Positions 40,630-50,180 of a stretch of DNA of 64,000 nucleotides are shown piece after piece. The notes under the pieces are model-generated. The model saw nothing but the letters and a program-made list of their open reading frames with translations. It was not told the DNA's origin and did not search any database. Position numbers and translations under genes: made by a program. The stretch spans positions 3,353-67,352 of the forward strand of contig NZ_KE383942.1 of NCBI RefSeq assembly GCF_000422885.1, read 5' to 3'. Every line of letters begins with the position of its first letter. Position 1 is the stretch's first letter. Origin of the DNA: Ottowia thiooxydans DSM 14619. Its GTDB lineage: Bacteria > Pseudomonadota > Gammaproteobacteria > Burkholderiales > Burkholderiaceae_C.

Positions 40630-41147
40630 GACTAAAGGCTCCTGGAAATAAAAATCGGGCCAACGAGGCCCGCTGAAGCTGCATTCTAGGGGCTTGGAAA
40701 GACAGCTTTATTGCATTGATCGCATCACAGTGCGTCGTTTCCTACAAGCAAGGGCCTCACTGCGCCCCGCTCAAGTGGACTCAAGTGCGGCCAAGCATGA
40801 GATCCTTTGCAAGTCTCCGCCAAAACCATCAGCTTATCTAGGAGGCTGTCGGACTTGGAGCGCCGATAGCGAAAATGGGCCCCAGCGAGGACAGTTTTCA
40901 CGGGATTTGCAGGCCCATAGCCTAGCTATGGGTCAAAAAGACCGTGAAAAATGGACCGCTGCGGCCCATTTGCAGCCGGCGATTTCCAAGTCCGACAGCC
41001 TCCTAGTGAGGTAAAACCGTCGGAATGCGAGCCTGTTTTCAGGCTATCCGAAGTTCCTTCGTAGGCGTAGTCTTATATAAGATAGAATTTTGTGCGGTGC
41101 AGCAGCCACAAGCGAGTTGCACTTCTTTTTTTCCGCCAGAACCCACG
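40630..41147. other. Intergenic region between argD and the DUF3579 gene
   Basis: About 518 bp between divergent genes. It holds palindromic repeat 2 (40839-41005). At the right end is a low-GC stretch with a CTTATATAAG palindrome and GATAGAAT (41073-41089), a likely -10 area for the DUF3579 gene. I see no gene in it and no clear argD promoter. Confidence 0.6.
40839..41005. repeat. Intergenic long imperfect palindrome 2
   Basis: A 167-bp element bounded by TAGGAGGCTGTCGGACTTGG (40839-40858) and its exact reverse complement at 40986-41005. Pairing continues inward with mismatches to a near-central CCCATAGCCTAGCTATGGG palindrome. Size and overall form match the other palindrome at 30270, but the end sequences differ. 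No coding frame. Probably a dispersed non-coding repeat family. Confidence 0.9.
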
Positions 41148-41465
41148 ATGGCTATCAATCCTTCCAGCAGCGAAGTCTTTATTCAGGGCGTGACCCGTTC
41201 CGGCCGCACGTTTCGCCCCAGCGATTGGGCGGAACGGCTTGCGGGCGTCATGAGCCCTTTTCGTCCCGGGGGCGCTCACCCGGGGAGCCATCTTAGCTAC
41301 TCGCCCTGGTGTGTCCCCACCGCGCTCAATGGGGTGAAGTGCGTGGTGGTGAATGTTGCTTTGCGCGAGCACGACCCCATGGCCTGGGATTTCGTCATGA
41401 ACTTTGCGCGAGACAACGAGTTGCAAGTGGCCGAGGCATGCCTTTTGCCGGACAACAATCCCTAG
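41148..41465 (+). CDS. DUF3579 family protein
   Basis: A 105-residue cytoplasmic protein matching DUF3579, a small family common in betaproteobacteria and of unknown function. Conserved parts visible are FIQGVTRSGRTFRPSDWAERLAGVMSPFRP (about 10-40), YSPWCVPTALNGVKCVVVN (about 50-68) and the C-terminal DNELQVAEACLLPD. I chose ATG 41148; the upstream codons in frame look like untranslated leader. It sits between the arginine genes and rpsT as in related genomes. A strong bidirectional terminator follows. Confidence 0.88.
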   Translation: MAINPSSSEVFIQGVTRSGRTFRPSDWAERLAGVMSPFRPGGAHPGSHLSYSPWCVPTALNGVKCVVVNVALREHDPMAWDFVMNFARDNELQVAEACLLPDNNP

Positions 41466-41566
41466 GAGTCTGCGCAACCGACCGTGGATGCCGAGCGCTG
41501 ATGATGGCGGCTAGGGTCGTCGGAGGCCAAAAAAACTCAAATCCAAATGGTTGAAAGCAAAAAAAA

Positions 41567-41591
41567 GAGCCGCTAAGCGGCTCTTTTTTTT
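41567..41591. terminator. Strong bidirectional terminator (DUF3579 / rpsT)
   Basis: GAGCCGC-TAA-GCGGCTC hairpin, preceded by eight A and followed by eight T. It is a textbook intrinsic terminator in both directions and lies between two convergent genes. Confidence 0.93.
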
Positions 41592-41674
41592 CTGCTGACA
41601 GCGCACCCGTTACAAACGGCGGTAGGCTTGACTGATGTGAATCAGGAAGCCCAACCGGGCTGTTTGCCTGAAAT

Positions 41675-41977
41675 TCAGGCGGTGGCTTGTGCCAGGGTTT
41701 TAACCTTGGCGGACAGGCGGCTCTTATCGCGAGACGCCTTGTTTTTGTGGAAGATACCTTTGTCAGCGACGCTGTCGACAACGGATTGCATCAGTGCAAA
41801 GGCGCTCTTCGCTTTATCTGTATCACCGGCGAGAACGGCTTTCTCAACGTTCTTGACGGCAGTGCGGTATTTAGAACGCAGCGAAGTGTTCGCAGCGTTC
41901 AGACGTACGTCTTGACGGACGCGTTTACGGCCTGATGCCAGGCGGGGGTTCTTTTTCTTGGGCTTTGCAGCGGCCAT
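41675..41977 (-). CDS. rpsT: 30S ribosomal protein S20
   Basis: A 100-residue basic protein of the small ribosomal subunit, binding 16S r[31 protein letters not shown] (about 17-44) and the [18 protein letters not shown]-terminal helix region are characteristic. It is somewhat longer at both ends than the ~88-residue enterobacterial protein. It is a single-gene unit with its own terminator (41567) and a probable extended -10 promoter upstream. Confidence 0.97.
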   Translation of the reverse strand: MAAAKPKKKNPRLASGRKRVRQDVRLNAANTSLRSKYRTAVKNVEKAVLAGDTDKAKSAFALMQSVVDSVADKGIFHKNKASRDKSRLSAKVKTLAQATA

Positions 41978-42024
41978 GAGAGTATTCCTTTAAGTGTCTG
42001 TGGATGTTGACAGCAGAACCGAGC

Positions 42025-42033
42025 ATTCTAGCA
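42025..42033 (-). promoter_or_regulatory. Candidate extended -10 promoter of rpsT
   Basis: On the minus strand TGC-TAGAAT gives an extended -10 element about 50 bases upstream of the rpsT ATG, which leaves a leader of normal length. No good -35 hexamer was found at 17 bp. Confidence 0.4.
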
Positions 42034-42270
42034 GGTTTGAATCCTTTGGAGCCACCCGGCGTCACTCGGGCGCCCCTGCCGACGACTAACTGCTGCAAAA
42101 CCACAGGTTCAAAGACTAAACTCAATGTCTTTCAGACTGAGACGCTGTGAGTGAATCCCTCCTTCCCGCCGGATTGCCTCATACCTTCTCAGCTTACTCC
42201 GCGCAATGACCTGAATATTCGTTGTGGGGCCACAAGCGGTCTTCCGGATAGCCGGGGTGAAGCATCTTCC

Positions 42271-43824
42271 ATGAGCCTTTTCAAATCCGCCTCCACCGTT
42301 TCCTTGCTAACCCTCGCCTCGCGCGTGACAGGGTTGGCTCGGGATGTCCTGATGGCGTCCGTTTTTGGCGTCAGTGCCATGACAGATGCTTTCTGGGTTG
42401 CGTTCCGCTTGCCCAATCTGTTTCGCCGAGTGCTGGGTGAGGGCGCTTTTAGCCAGGCTTTTGTGCCGGTGTTGGCCGCTACGCGCGCCACTGAAGGCGA
42501 TGTCGGAGCGAAGCTGCTGATCGATCGAGTGGCTTCATTGCTGGCGTTGGTGCTGCTTTTGCTTAGCGTACTGGGAGTGATGGCCGCGCCTGTTCTGGTG
42601 TGGGGCATGGCCAGCGGGCTACCTGCGGAGGGCGCGGCGGCTGCGGTGCACATGACGCGCTGGATGTTTCCCTATATTGCCTTCATGTCCTTGGTGGCGT
42701 TGGCGGGTGGCGTGCTCAACACCTGGGGGCGCTTCGTCGTGCCAGCTGCTTCGCCGGTTTTGCTCAATCTGGCATGGATTGCTGCGCTGATTGGGTTGGT
42801 ACCGGTATTTTCACGTTTCGGAATCGAGCCGATTTATGCACTGAGCGCGGGCGTGTTGCTGGGTGGGGTGCTGCAATTGGCGCTGCAGATTCCGTCGCTT
42901 CGTAGGCTGGGTTTGCTTCCACGTGTCCGCTGGACCGGCCAGGCACTGCGTGAAGCGTGGCGCGATCCGCAAACGCGCAAGGTTGCGCGACTCATGCTGC
43001 CTGCACTCCTAGGCGTGAGCGTGGCTCAGATCTCGCTTCTCATCAACACACAGATCGCATCTCATCTGGCGCCCGGCAGTGTCAGTTGGATTTCCAGCGC
43101 TGATCGTTTGATGGAGTTTCCCACCGCACTGCTGGGCGTCGCGCTGGGTGTGGTGTTGATGCCCCAATTGTCCGCAGCACGCGCACGAGATGATGCGTCT
43201 CATTATTCGGCCTTGCTGGATTGGGGGTTGAGGCTGGTGGTGCTGTTTGCGGTACCGTGCGCGGCCGCTTTGCTGGTGTTCTCCGAACCTCTGGTAGCGG
43301 TGCTGTTTCATTACGGTGCGTTCGGGGCACGAGACGTTCAAATGGTCACCGCAGCCCTGTTGTTCTACGGTGTTGGCCTGCTGGGTATCGTGGCGGTAAA
43401 GGTGCTGGCACCGGGGTTTTATGCGCGGCATGACATGCGTACGCCGGCCATGATCGCCGTCGTGGTGCTGGTTTTCACACAGGTGCTGAACGTCATACTG
43501 GTGCCGTGGTTGCAGCACGCCGCGCTAACCCTGACGATCAGCCTGGGGGCGTTGTTAAACGCCTTGTGGCTGCTCATCGGCCTGATTCGCCGAGGCAGCT
43601 ACAAACCCCTGGCGGGTTGGGCTGTTTTTGCTGCACAGGTGCTGGGGTCCACGGCGCTCATGGCGGCTTTTCTACTTTTGGGCGCCGAACGGGTGAATTG
43701 GGTCACCACAAATGGCTTGGTCCGCGCTGGATTGCTGACTGCATTCGTTATGGGGGCTGGCTTGATCTACTTCGGAGCCCTGAGGGTTTCAGGATTGAAG
43801 CTAAGGCAACTTCTGAGGCGTTAG
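42271..43824 (+). CDS. murJ: Lipid II flippase MurJ
   Basis: A 517-residue polytopic inner-membrane protein of the MOP/MviN group with about 14 membrane helices, which moves lipid II across the inner membrane for peptidoglycan synthesis. The N-terminal SLLTLASRVTGLARDVLMAS, FGVSAMTDAFWVAFRLPNLFRR and GEGAFSQAFVPVLAATR are diagnostic, including Arg residues of the central cavity. The frame is open 40 codons upstream, but ATG 42271 gives the standard MSLFKSAST start. The gene is transcribed divergently from rpsT. Confidence 0.95.
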   Translation: MSLFKSASTVSLLTLASRVTGLARDVLMASVFGVSAMTDAFWVAFRLPNLFRRVLGEGAFSQAFVPVLAATRATEGDVGAKLLIDRVASLLALVLLLLSVLGVMAAPVLVWGMASGLPAEGAAAAVHMTRWMFPYIAFMSLVALAGGVLNTWGRFVVPAASPVLLNLAWIAALIGLVPVFSRFGIEPIYALSAGVLLGGVLQLALQIPSLRRLGLLPRVRWTGQALREAWRDPQTRKVARLMLPALLGVSVAQISLLINTQIASHLAPGSVSWISSADRLMEFPTALLGVALGVVLMPQLSAARARDDASHYSALLDWGLRLVVLFAVPCAAALLVFSEPLVAVLFHYGAFGARDVQMVTAALLFYGVGLLGIVAVKVLAPGFYARHDMRTPAMIAVVVLVFTQVLNVILVPWLQHAALTLTISLGALLNALWLLIGLIRRGSYKPLAGWAVFAAQVLGSTALMAAFLLLGAERVNWVTTNGLVRAGLLTAFVMGAGLIYFGALRVSGLKLRQLLRR

Positions 43825-43984
43825 GTGCTGCCTGCATAGCGCGCCAGCGGGTCTCCTGCCAGCTCTGTTGGGGAGCACCGCGCAAGCTGTCCTGAATCAA
43901 ATTTGCGCCGTGCCGTGTTATTTTCCAGTACCACTTCCAAGAACACCCGAGGGGACAAGCTGATCATCGCTTCGGTGTGATCCC

Positions 43985-44011
43985 TTGACGAGCCTCTTCG
44001 CTGACTATAAA
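43985..44011 (+). promoter_or_regulatory. Candidate promoter of SirB1 gene
   Basis: TTGACG (43985-43990) and TATAAA (44006-44011) with a 15-bp spacer, shorter than ideal. The -10 ends 8 bases before the ATG, so transcription from it would give a nearly leaderless message. Confidence 0.35.
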
Positions 44012-44019
44012 AAGCGCCC

Positions 44020-44871
44020 ATGGCCTTGAATTTTTCTCTTCCTACACCGCTTGGCTACTTCGCTGCTTTGGTGGAAAGTGATGAGCATTTCCCATTGCTG
44101 GAGGCCGTAGCCAGCCTGGCGCAAGACGAATACCCTGAGCTCGACGTTCAGCAAGTGCTCGGTGATGTAGATCAGATGGCTGCGCGGCTGGCGCGGCGTG
44201 TGGCGGTCGACGCTCCGCTTCTGGAGCGGGTGCGCGCGCTGAATCAGTTCTTTTTTGGCGACCTGGGATTTTCGGGCAATGTCAACGACTACTACAACCC
44301 TGACAACAGTTTCCTGAACGTCGTTTTACATACACGGCGCGGCATCCCGATCTCGCTAGCTGTCCTGTGGATTGAGCTGGCCCAGAGCTTGAAGCTTAAG
44401 GCCGAAGGAGTGGGCTTTCCAGGGCATTTCCTGACACAGGTGAGCCTGCCAGTAGGCAAGGTGGTGGTCGATCCGTTCACCGGCCAATCGCTCAATCGCT
44501 CCGATTTGCGAGAGCGCATTGCGGAAATTCATCCGAATCTTTCTTTTGAAGAGGGCAGCGAATTGCCGCTTGCGCTGTATCTGCAGGTCAGCCGCCCGCG
44601 TCAAATGGTCGCCCGTATGCTGCGCAACCTGCAGGATATTCATCGCACTCAACAAGACTGGCCGCGCTTGCTCACTGTGCAGGAGCGTCTGGTCACGCTG
44701 CTTCCAGATGCTTGGGAAGAGGTGCGCGACCGGGGCATGGTGCTCGCTGAGCTGGGAGAGCGGCAGCGCGCCCGGCAGGATTTGTCGGTGTACTTGCGTG
44801 AGGCTCCCGATGCGGTTGACCGCGAGACTATCGTGGATAGGCTTGCCGAGCTGGGTGGGCTACTTCCCTGA
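44020..44871 (+). CDS. SirB1 family (transglutaminase-like/TPR) protein
   Basis: A 283-residue cytoplasmic protein matching the SirB1 family, which combines a transglutaminase-like domain with a C-terminal tetratricopeptide-like helical part. Visible are LNQFFFGDLGFSGNVNDYYNPDNSFLNVVL (about 70-99), RRGIPISLAVLWIELA (about 106-121), the GVGFPGHFLTQV block with the active-site-like His (about 130), and DPFTGQSLNRSDL. The classical catalytic Cys is not apparent, so enzymatic activity is doubtful. Function in most bacteria is unknown. Confidence 0.88.
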   Translation: MALNFSLPTPLGYFAALVESDEHFPLLEAVASLAQDEYPELDVQQVLGDVDQMAARLARRVAVDAPLLERVRALNQFFFGDLGFSGNVNDYYNPDNSFLNVVLHTRRGIPISLAVLWIELAQSLKLKAEGVGFPGHFLTQVSLPVGKVVVDPFTGQSLNRSDLRERIAEIHPNLSFEEGSELPLALYLQVSRPRQMVARMLRNLQDIHRTQQDWPRLLTVQERLVTLLPDAWEEVRDRGMVLAELGERQRARQDLSVYLREAPDAVDRETIVDRLAELGGLLP

Positions 44872-44888
44872 GTGGCTTTCCAGCAAGA

Positions 44889-44916
44889 AGAGGGCACCCA
44901 GCGAGTGATGCCCTCT
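44889..44916. terminator. Hairpin between SirB1 and surface protein genes
   Basis: AGAGGGCA (44889-44896) pairs with TGCCCTCT (44909-44916) around a 12-base loop, 17 bases after the SirB1 stop and between convergent genes. No T tract is present on either side. Confidence 0.4.
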
Positions 44917-44946
44917 CAGGCAGATGCATAGCGTAGGTTCAGATTT

Positions 44947-47307
44947 TCAGGCGATCCTTCGCCGGCGGCGAAGGAATCCCAAGCCAGTGGCCAACAGGAG
45001 TAAACCTGCCCAAGCGCCGCCTACAGGAACGGTAAATATCGGGTAAGAGCCTTCTCCGTTCTCACCGCCACCGGATGATGGCGTATTTTTAACAGTCTCA
45101 GCCTGGCCGGTTCCCGAATTTCCAGCCGAATCAGTCTGCGTGGCCGTGACTGTTACGGGACCCTGCGGCAGGGCTTTGACGTCCGTAGGCGGGGCCGTCC
45201 AGGTTCCGTTGGGGAGGCAGGCAGCGTTCGCAGCTGTCGCTCCCGAAAGGCCAGCGCCCATCACCACTGTCACGTAGCTGCTGCCCGCTTCACACGTGCC
45301 ACTGGGTTGGTAGATGCCCTCGTTGTCGACATCAATCACCGGTGCCGTCACCGTCACCACAGGTGGCGTGGTATCGATTTCAGCTGCAGACACTTTCGTA
45401 GCTGTGCGAGAGGCATTGCCGACGTTGCCAGCTGCATCGGTCTGGCGGGCAGATATCTGCACTGGTCCGGACGCCAGGCCTCGCGCGTTGATGGCCGAAG
45501 CAGTCCACACGCCTGCCGAACCATCGCCGCTCGTGCCAGTGCAAAGCCCGGTTTGGGGCATGCTGCCGATGGTTATGCTCACGCTGCTGTCGCCGAGAGT
45601 GCAGGCGCCTGAAATGCTGTAGTTGCCCTGGTTATCGTCATTGATCTGGGCGGGCAGGTTGATAGACACCACGGGCGGGGTCAGGTCTTTTAGAACCAAG
45701 CGCATGGCCACTGGATTGGTGGTGTTTCCTGCGTCATCTGTCTGGCTGGCCGTGAGCGTCAAGTTGCCCTCGTTAAAGCTGAACATGTTGCGCGATACAG
45801 ACCATCGGTTTGCGAGGCACGTAGGCGCAGCGTTGGCCGCATGAGCTGGATTTCCATCGGCGATCGTGGTGTTGACGGCCGTGCCGTTTTCGGAACAGCT
45901 ACCCGCAAAAGCGTAGCTGTCTGCGTTGGCGGGGGTAATGGGTGGCGCTGTGGTAATGACTACCGCGGGTGCTACCGTGTCCTTGGTAGCTACGGCCGAA
46001 CCACTGCCGCTGCCCTGAATGGAGTTGATGACGACGAAACCGTCCGGCAGCCCACTCACATTCACGCCCGCGCCCAGTTGCCATGTGCCCCCGCTGTTGC
46101 ACCCCGGCGTGCCTGCAGGCAATCCACCCATGCTCACCGCGACGTTTCCGGCACCCACGGTGCATCGACCGGAGACCAGGGGTGTATTGCCGTAGCTGCT
46201 CGCATTGGCTGCGTTGATGGTAGGCGGAGGATTGACGGAGACCACAGGTGTGCTTGAGGCAGTGTTCTTGGTCACTGTGGTGCTCGCACTCTGGGCATCC
46301 TGGCTGGCAAAGAATGTGACGGAGCCGTCCGGGAGATTTGAGCCGGAGGAGGAGGTGTTGATACTTGCGCTATAGGTACCGGCTCCACCGCATGTTTGAA
46401 GCACATTCGTGGCCGGGCTGCCGGTGGGATTGCTGCTTACTGACACGTTGCCTCCGCCTACAGTGCACTGGCCTGTCACTGGTACGGCGCTTTGGTTGGC
46501 GGTATTGATACTCGGCGCGGCGATAGTCACCGAGCCTGGTGCTGCCGCGCAGTTGGGCATGGTCGCTTCAGCATGGGCTATGGAAACATCTGCATTGATG
46601 GCGCCCAACACGTTCAGCCCCAGGCGGAGCCCGTTGACAGTCAGCGTGTTTCCAGAAATCGACTGCTCATTGAGAATGAGCGTAAGACTGGCTATGAGAG
46701 GGATGTTGACGCTTAAATTGGTGTTCGGGCTGACGTTGAGCAACTGGCTCACGGCTGGCAGTAGTGGCGTTAGCAGCAAGCCCAAAGTGCCCCCTGCGCT
46801 CAAGCCGACGATACTGGTTTTGCCCGCTGCTTGAGGAGAGCCACCCACGCAAGTGAAGTGAGCTTCTGCTGTGATCGAGTCGGCGTGCAAGCTAAGTAAG
46901 TTGGCCCGAGGCAAGAGAGGAAGAGCAAGGCCCAGAGCGCTGACGTTCAAACCGAGCACCTGGCCTTCGGAATCAACTTTGTTTCTAGCTAGCGTGCTAT
47001 CGGCTTTGCCATGAATGTTGCCGGTCTGGACTCTCAGGACATCGAGAGGGCCGGCGTTGACGCCTACATCGGCGCTTAGCAAGCTAGCGAATTGATGGAA
47101 ATCCGGGGGCGCCGATCGGGCTCCGGTGTCGCCCAGTGGGGCCGACAACCCAACTACTGTCCCCACTGTTGCTGATAGGTTCAAGCCATATCCGCGCCCT
47201 TGCGCGTTCGTAGCCGCTGAGGCCTCCCCGGACACCCCAAGTGCCATGACGGCGGTCATTGCGCAGATGAATCTGCTAACCGGGATTCTCATCACTATGG
47301 ATCGCAT
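44947..47307 (-). CDS. Large surface protein with five Ig-like repeats and C-terminal sorting-type signal
   Basis: A 786-residue exported protein. After a signal peptide (ends VSGEASA) comes a ~220-residue N-terminal domain of the choice-of-anchor P kind (RGYGLNLSATVGTVVGLSA...). Five Ig-like repeats of about 90 residues follow, each starting with a VxVxxPxxIxxxN segment and a SGxC, with a second Cys before the GxW region, so each probably carries one disulfide. The C-terminus is a Gly/Pro linker, one hydrophobic helix (GGAWAGLLLLATGLGFL) and RRRRRIA, the layout of CTERM-type sorting signals, though not a clear IPTL match. ATG 47307 has GGAG seven bases upstream. Confidence 0.78.
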   Translation of the reverse strand: MRSIVMRIPVSRFICAMTAVMALGVSGEASAATNAQGRGYGLNLSATVGTVVGLSAPLGDTGARSAPPDFHQFASLLSADVGVNAGPLDVLRVQTGNIHGKADSTLARNKVDSEGQVLGLNVSALGLALPLLPRANLLSLHADSITAEAHFTCVGGSPQAAGKTSIVGLSAGGTLGLLLTPLLPAVSQLLNVSPNTNLSVNIPLIASLTLILNEQSISGNTLTVNGLRLGLNVLGAINADVSIAHAEATMPNCAAAPGSVTIAAPSINTANQSAVPVTGQCTVGGGNVSVSSNPTGSPATNVLQTCGGAGTYSASINTSSSGSNLPDGSVTFFASQDAQSASTTVTKNTASSTPVVSVNPPPTINAANASSYGNTPLVSGRCTVGAGNVAVSMGGLPAGTPGCNSGGTWQLGAGVNVSGLPDGFVVINSIQGSGSGSAVATKDTVAPAVVITTAPPITPANADSYAFAGSCSENGTAVNTTIADGNPAHAANAAPTCLANRWSVSRNMFSFNEGNLTLTASQTDDAGNTTNPVAMRLVLKDLTPPVVSINLPAQINDDNQGNYSISGACTLGDSSVSITIGSMPQTGLCTGTSGDGSAGVWTASAINARGLASGPVQISARQTDAAGNVGNASRTATKVSAAEIDTTPPVVTVTAPVIDVDNEGIYQPSGTCEAGSSYVTVVMGAGLSGATAANAACLPNGTWTAPPTDVKALPQGPVTVTATQTDSAGNSGTGQAETVKNTPSSGGGENGEGSYPIFTVPVGGAWAGLLLLATGLGFLRRRRRIA

Positions 47308-47987
47308 CTCATGACTCCGTTCTCTTGTACCGAAAAAAAAAAGAGATTGCGTTCGAGACTTATGAGGATTGACAACTCACACAATTTATTACACGCGATG
47401 TGATGCTATACCTTTATTACTATTTTTATATGGAAATTTGTACAGTAATTGGTAGTGGATTACACCCATTGATGTATTTCATGATGGAGGCGCTAAATTC
47501 TTGGTTTGCCTGAATGCTGCAGGGCTCTGGATTTCAACAAAAAAGGTGCGGGCAAAAGTGGCGTGGCTAGGCAGAGGCTGGGGTAATGCCGTCAGAATCC
47601 ATCTGCCTTCCGAAGGCGACGCTGAGGTGCATTTGGTCAAATTTTTAGCAGGGTGCCTGACTGAGCAGCCATCGGGCGCGGGTCAACGCTCCAGCAGGGA
47701 GGGGTGTTCGTGCAAAGGCGTATCTACTACCCGCCTTGGCAAGGAATCGGGCAGTTCGGAGCCCGCCGGGTGTGCGGCGTCCTCCATGGGCGTTGCCGTT
47801 ATGAGGGCTTGGAACGTGGAGACGAGAGTCGACTGCTTGCCAGCGCTACAAAAACCTCGAGAGCACCGGCTTTCTAGGCTTCGACCCTGCGCCTTTTTCA
47901 GGGGCGTGCACTACGCACCTGGTGTCTGCACTCGAGCGGGTGGGCGGCCTCGCCACCCTTGCCCTTGTTTCAGACGGGTCGGATTTC
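47308..47987. other. Intergenic region with A10 tract and no convincing gene
   Basis: About 680 bp. Next to the surface gene is a run of ten A (47333-47342) and then a very AT-rich stretch (47390-47480), likely promoter DNA for that gene. From 47500 to 47987 GC content rises and a frame of 173 codons exists, but its composition is atypical. One short segment (KVAWLGRGWGNAVRIHLPSE) resembles MazE/VapB antitoxins, so decayed genes are possible. I do not call a CDS. Confidence 0.5.
47333..47342. repeat. Homopolymer A10 upstream of surface protein gene
   Basis: Ten A in a row, about 26-35 bp upstream of the surface protein ATG, probably inside its 5' leader. Runs this long can slip during replication. 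Confidence 0.9.
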
Positions 47988-49016
47988 TCAGACCCAACCG
48001 GACGCTTCCAGTTCTCGCTTGAAATACGCGTAGAACAGCGGTGCCGCCACCAGGCCTGTGGGGCCGAACACAGCCTCCATCACGAACATCACCGCCAACA
48101 GCTCCCACACGCCCATATGTGTACGGTGACCGATGACTTTGGCGTTGATGAAGTATTCAGCCTTGTGGATGAGTACCAGGAAAACCAGGCAAGCCATCGC
48201 AACCCAGGGTGACACCGAAAGACCCACCAGCGTCAGCACGGCATTACAAATCAGATTCCCAACGATGGGGATCAGTCCGGCTGCGAAGGTCAGCAAAATC
48301 AGGGCCATGCTATAGGGCAGGCGGCTGTCCCACAACGGCAGTATGACCAGAAGGAAAATGGCCGTGAGCGAGGCGTTGAACAACGCAATCCAGAACTGGG
48401 CCACCACGATCTGACGAAACGTTTCACCGAAACGAGTCAACCGGGCATGCAATTGAGCGGACAACGGGCGCAGAACAATGACGGAAGGCCGTGCCGCCGC
48501 CAGCGCTCCAATCAACAACCCGACGAACGCGAACAGCAGCCCGGTGAGCCAGGTTCGTCCTGTCGTGGCGAGTGTGCCCGCCTTACTCGCCAGGTAGGTC
48601 GCGATGGCGCGCTGCACGTCGGTGGCTCCGGTGGGTAGTTGCGTGGCGATGTCAACGGGCAAGCGGTCACGAAACTCCAAAACCGTACGCGCCATGAAAG
48701 CCAGCAAGTCCCTGTACGTCGTAGGCGCGTCAAGGATGACGCCCCGTGCGCGCGGCAACAGAAGGGCAATGACTATGATGGGAATCAGTGCGACCACTGC
48801 GGCCGCCAGTTTGGGTGCGAGGTGATCTGGCGTGCGCAGCAACACACCCAGGCGCGGACTGAACCAGCGAGAAGCAAGAAAGCCCAGACATGCACACAGC
48901 AAGCCGGGTAACAAGCCCTGCCACATGATGAGCAGCAGTCCAAACACCATCGCCAAATGGCTGGCCACAATGGCGATCTGTTCGCGGCGCTCGGATTGAG
49001 GCGTCAAAGTTTGCAA
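47988..49016 (-). CDS. AI-2E family transporter (PerM-like)
   Basis: A 342-residue inner-membrane protein with about seven to eight helices of the AI-2E/PerM family. Typical features are the N-terminal helix pair, the soluble region (about 90-150) and the conserved C-terminal block FAAGLIPIVGNLICNAV followed by KAEYFINAKVIGHRTHM and FGPTGLVAAPLFYAYFKREL. Members have been linked to autoinducer-2 export, sodium/proton exchange or unknown cargo, so the substrate is open. The start is uncertain: TTG 49016 gives the best length. It is followed in the upstream direction by purM on the same strand, 18 bp away. Confidence 0.9.
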   Translation of the reverse strand: MQTLTPQSERREQIAIVASHLAMVFGLLLIMWQGLLPGLLCACLGFLASRWFSPRLGVLLRTPDHLAPKLAAAVVALIPIIVIALLLPRARGVILDAPTTYRDLLAFMARTVLEFRDRLPVDIATQLPTGATDVQRAIATYLASKAGTLATTGRTWLTGLLFAFVGLLIGALAAARPSVIVLRPLSAQLHARLTRFGETFRQIVVAQFWIALFNASLTAIFLLVILPLWDSRLPYSMALILLTFAAGLIPIVGNLICNAVLTLVGLSVSPWVAMACLVFLVLIHKAEYFINAKVIGHRTHMGVWELLAVMFVMEAVFGPTGLVAAPLFYAYFKRELEASGWV

Positions 49017-49034
49017 CCTGAAATGAAATGCCTC

Positions 49035-50075
49035 TCAGGCGACCACCACGGCGGCATCTGCCCCCCGTGGAGCGATCCGGCCAATCTCGAACACCTGTTC
49101 GCCGGCCGCGCGCAGGGTCTCGGCGCAGGCGGCGGCTTCATTGGCGGCAATGACGACAACCATGCCAATGCCGTTATTGAAAGTGCGGTTCATCTCGAAA
49201 TCATCAATACCAGCGGTCTTTTGGAGCCAGGTGAACAACTCGCTGCGGGGCCAGCTGCCATTAACAAGGTGTGCAGCCAAGCCATCTGGCAACACACGCG
49301 GAATATTTTCCAGCAGGCCGCCGCCAGTGATATGGGCAAGGGCCTTGATAGGGTGATTGGCAAGCGCAGCCAGCACGTTTTTGACGTAAATCCGGGTGGG
49401 CGCCATCACGGCTTGACGGAAGGGCTGACCATCGAGCGTGGCGGGTAGTTGGTCAGCAGCGCGTTCAATGCACTTTCGCACGAGGCTGAAGCCGTTGCTA
49501 TGCACACCACTTGAAGCCAGTCCCAGCACTACATCGCCTTCTGCGACTTCGCGACCGGTGAGGATCTTCGATTTCTCCACCGCACCGACGCAAAAACCAG
49601 CGAGGTCATACTCGCCTGGCGGATACATGCCGGGCATCTCCGCGGTTTCTCCACCGATCAAAGCACAGCCGGCCAATTCGCAGCCCTGGGCAATACCGCC
49701 AACCACGGCAGCCGCTGTGTCTACATCCAGCTTGCCGCAAGCGAAATAGTCGAGGAAAAACAGCGGCTCCGCGCCCTGAACCAGCACGTCGTTGACGCTC
49801 ATGCCCACCAGATCGATGCCTACCGTATCGTGCATGGCCCATTCGAAGGCCAGGCGCAGCTTGGTACCAACGCCATCTGTGCCGCTGACCAATACGGGTT
49901 CTTTATAACGTTTGGGCACCTCGAACAGCGCGCCAAAGCCTCCCAGGCCGGAGAGCACGCCCTCGCGAAGAGTGCGTTTGGCCATGGGCTTAATGCGTTC
50001 AACCAGAGCGTCGCCAGCGTCAATATCGACGCCAGCATCCTTATACGACAGGGGAGTAGAAGCTGAAAGAGTCAT
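49035..50075 (-). CDS. purM: Phosphoribosylformylglycinamidine cyclo-ligase
   Basis: A 346-residue enzyme (AIR synthetase), step five of purine synthesis: ATP-driven ring closure of FGAM. Seen are [19 protein letters not shown] at the N-terminus, [14 protein letters not shown] (about 62-75), [21 protein letters not shown] and [17 protein letters not shown] use ATG 50075, giving [17 protein letters not shown], the normal start; 20 more codons are open upstream. The gene is divergent from hda, a layout common in this order. Confidence 0.97.
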   Translation of the reverse strand: MTLSASTPLSYKDAGVDIDAGDALVERIKPMAKRTLREGVLSGLGGFGALFEVPKRYKEPVLVSGTDGVGTKLRLAFEWAMHDTVGIDLVGMSVNDVLVQGAEPLFFLDYFACGKLDVDTAAAVVGGIAQGCELAGCALIGGETAEMPGMYPPGEYDLAGFCVGAVEKSKILTGREVAEGDVVLGLASSGVHSNGFSLVRKCIERAADQLPATLDGQPFRQAVMAPTRIYVKNVLAALANHPIKALAHITGGGLLENIPRVLPDGLAAHLVNGSWPRSELFTWLQKTAGIDDFEMNRTFNNGIGMVVVIAANEAAACAETLRAAGEQVFEIGRIAPRGADAAVVVA

Positions 50076-50180
50076 GGGGCAGGTGCGGCATACCGGGCAG
50101 CCGCATAAAATTTGGGGAATTTTGAATGATGACACACCCGGAAGACTATATCGCCGCGTTTTTTAGGCGGCACCCCTCAC

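Noticed and set aside
43821-44021. A 66-codon minus-strand frame between murJ and the SirB1 gene
   Set aside because: Composition is plausible, but there is no ribosome site, no recognisable family, and it covers the putative SirB1 promoter. Not called without homologue evidence.
47501-48022. A 173-codon plus-strand frame with a MazE/VapB-like segment
   Set aside because: Only about 20 residues look antitoxin-like, the rest has odd composition, its end overlaps the real AI-2E transporter gene, and no toxin partner is readable. I describe it as a possible decayed remnant only.
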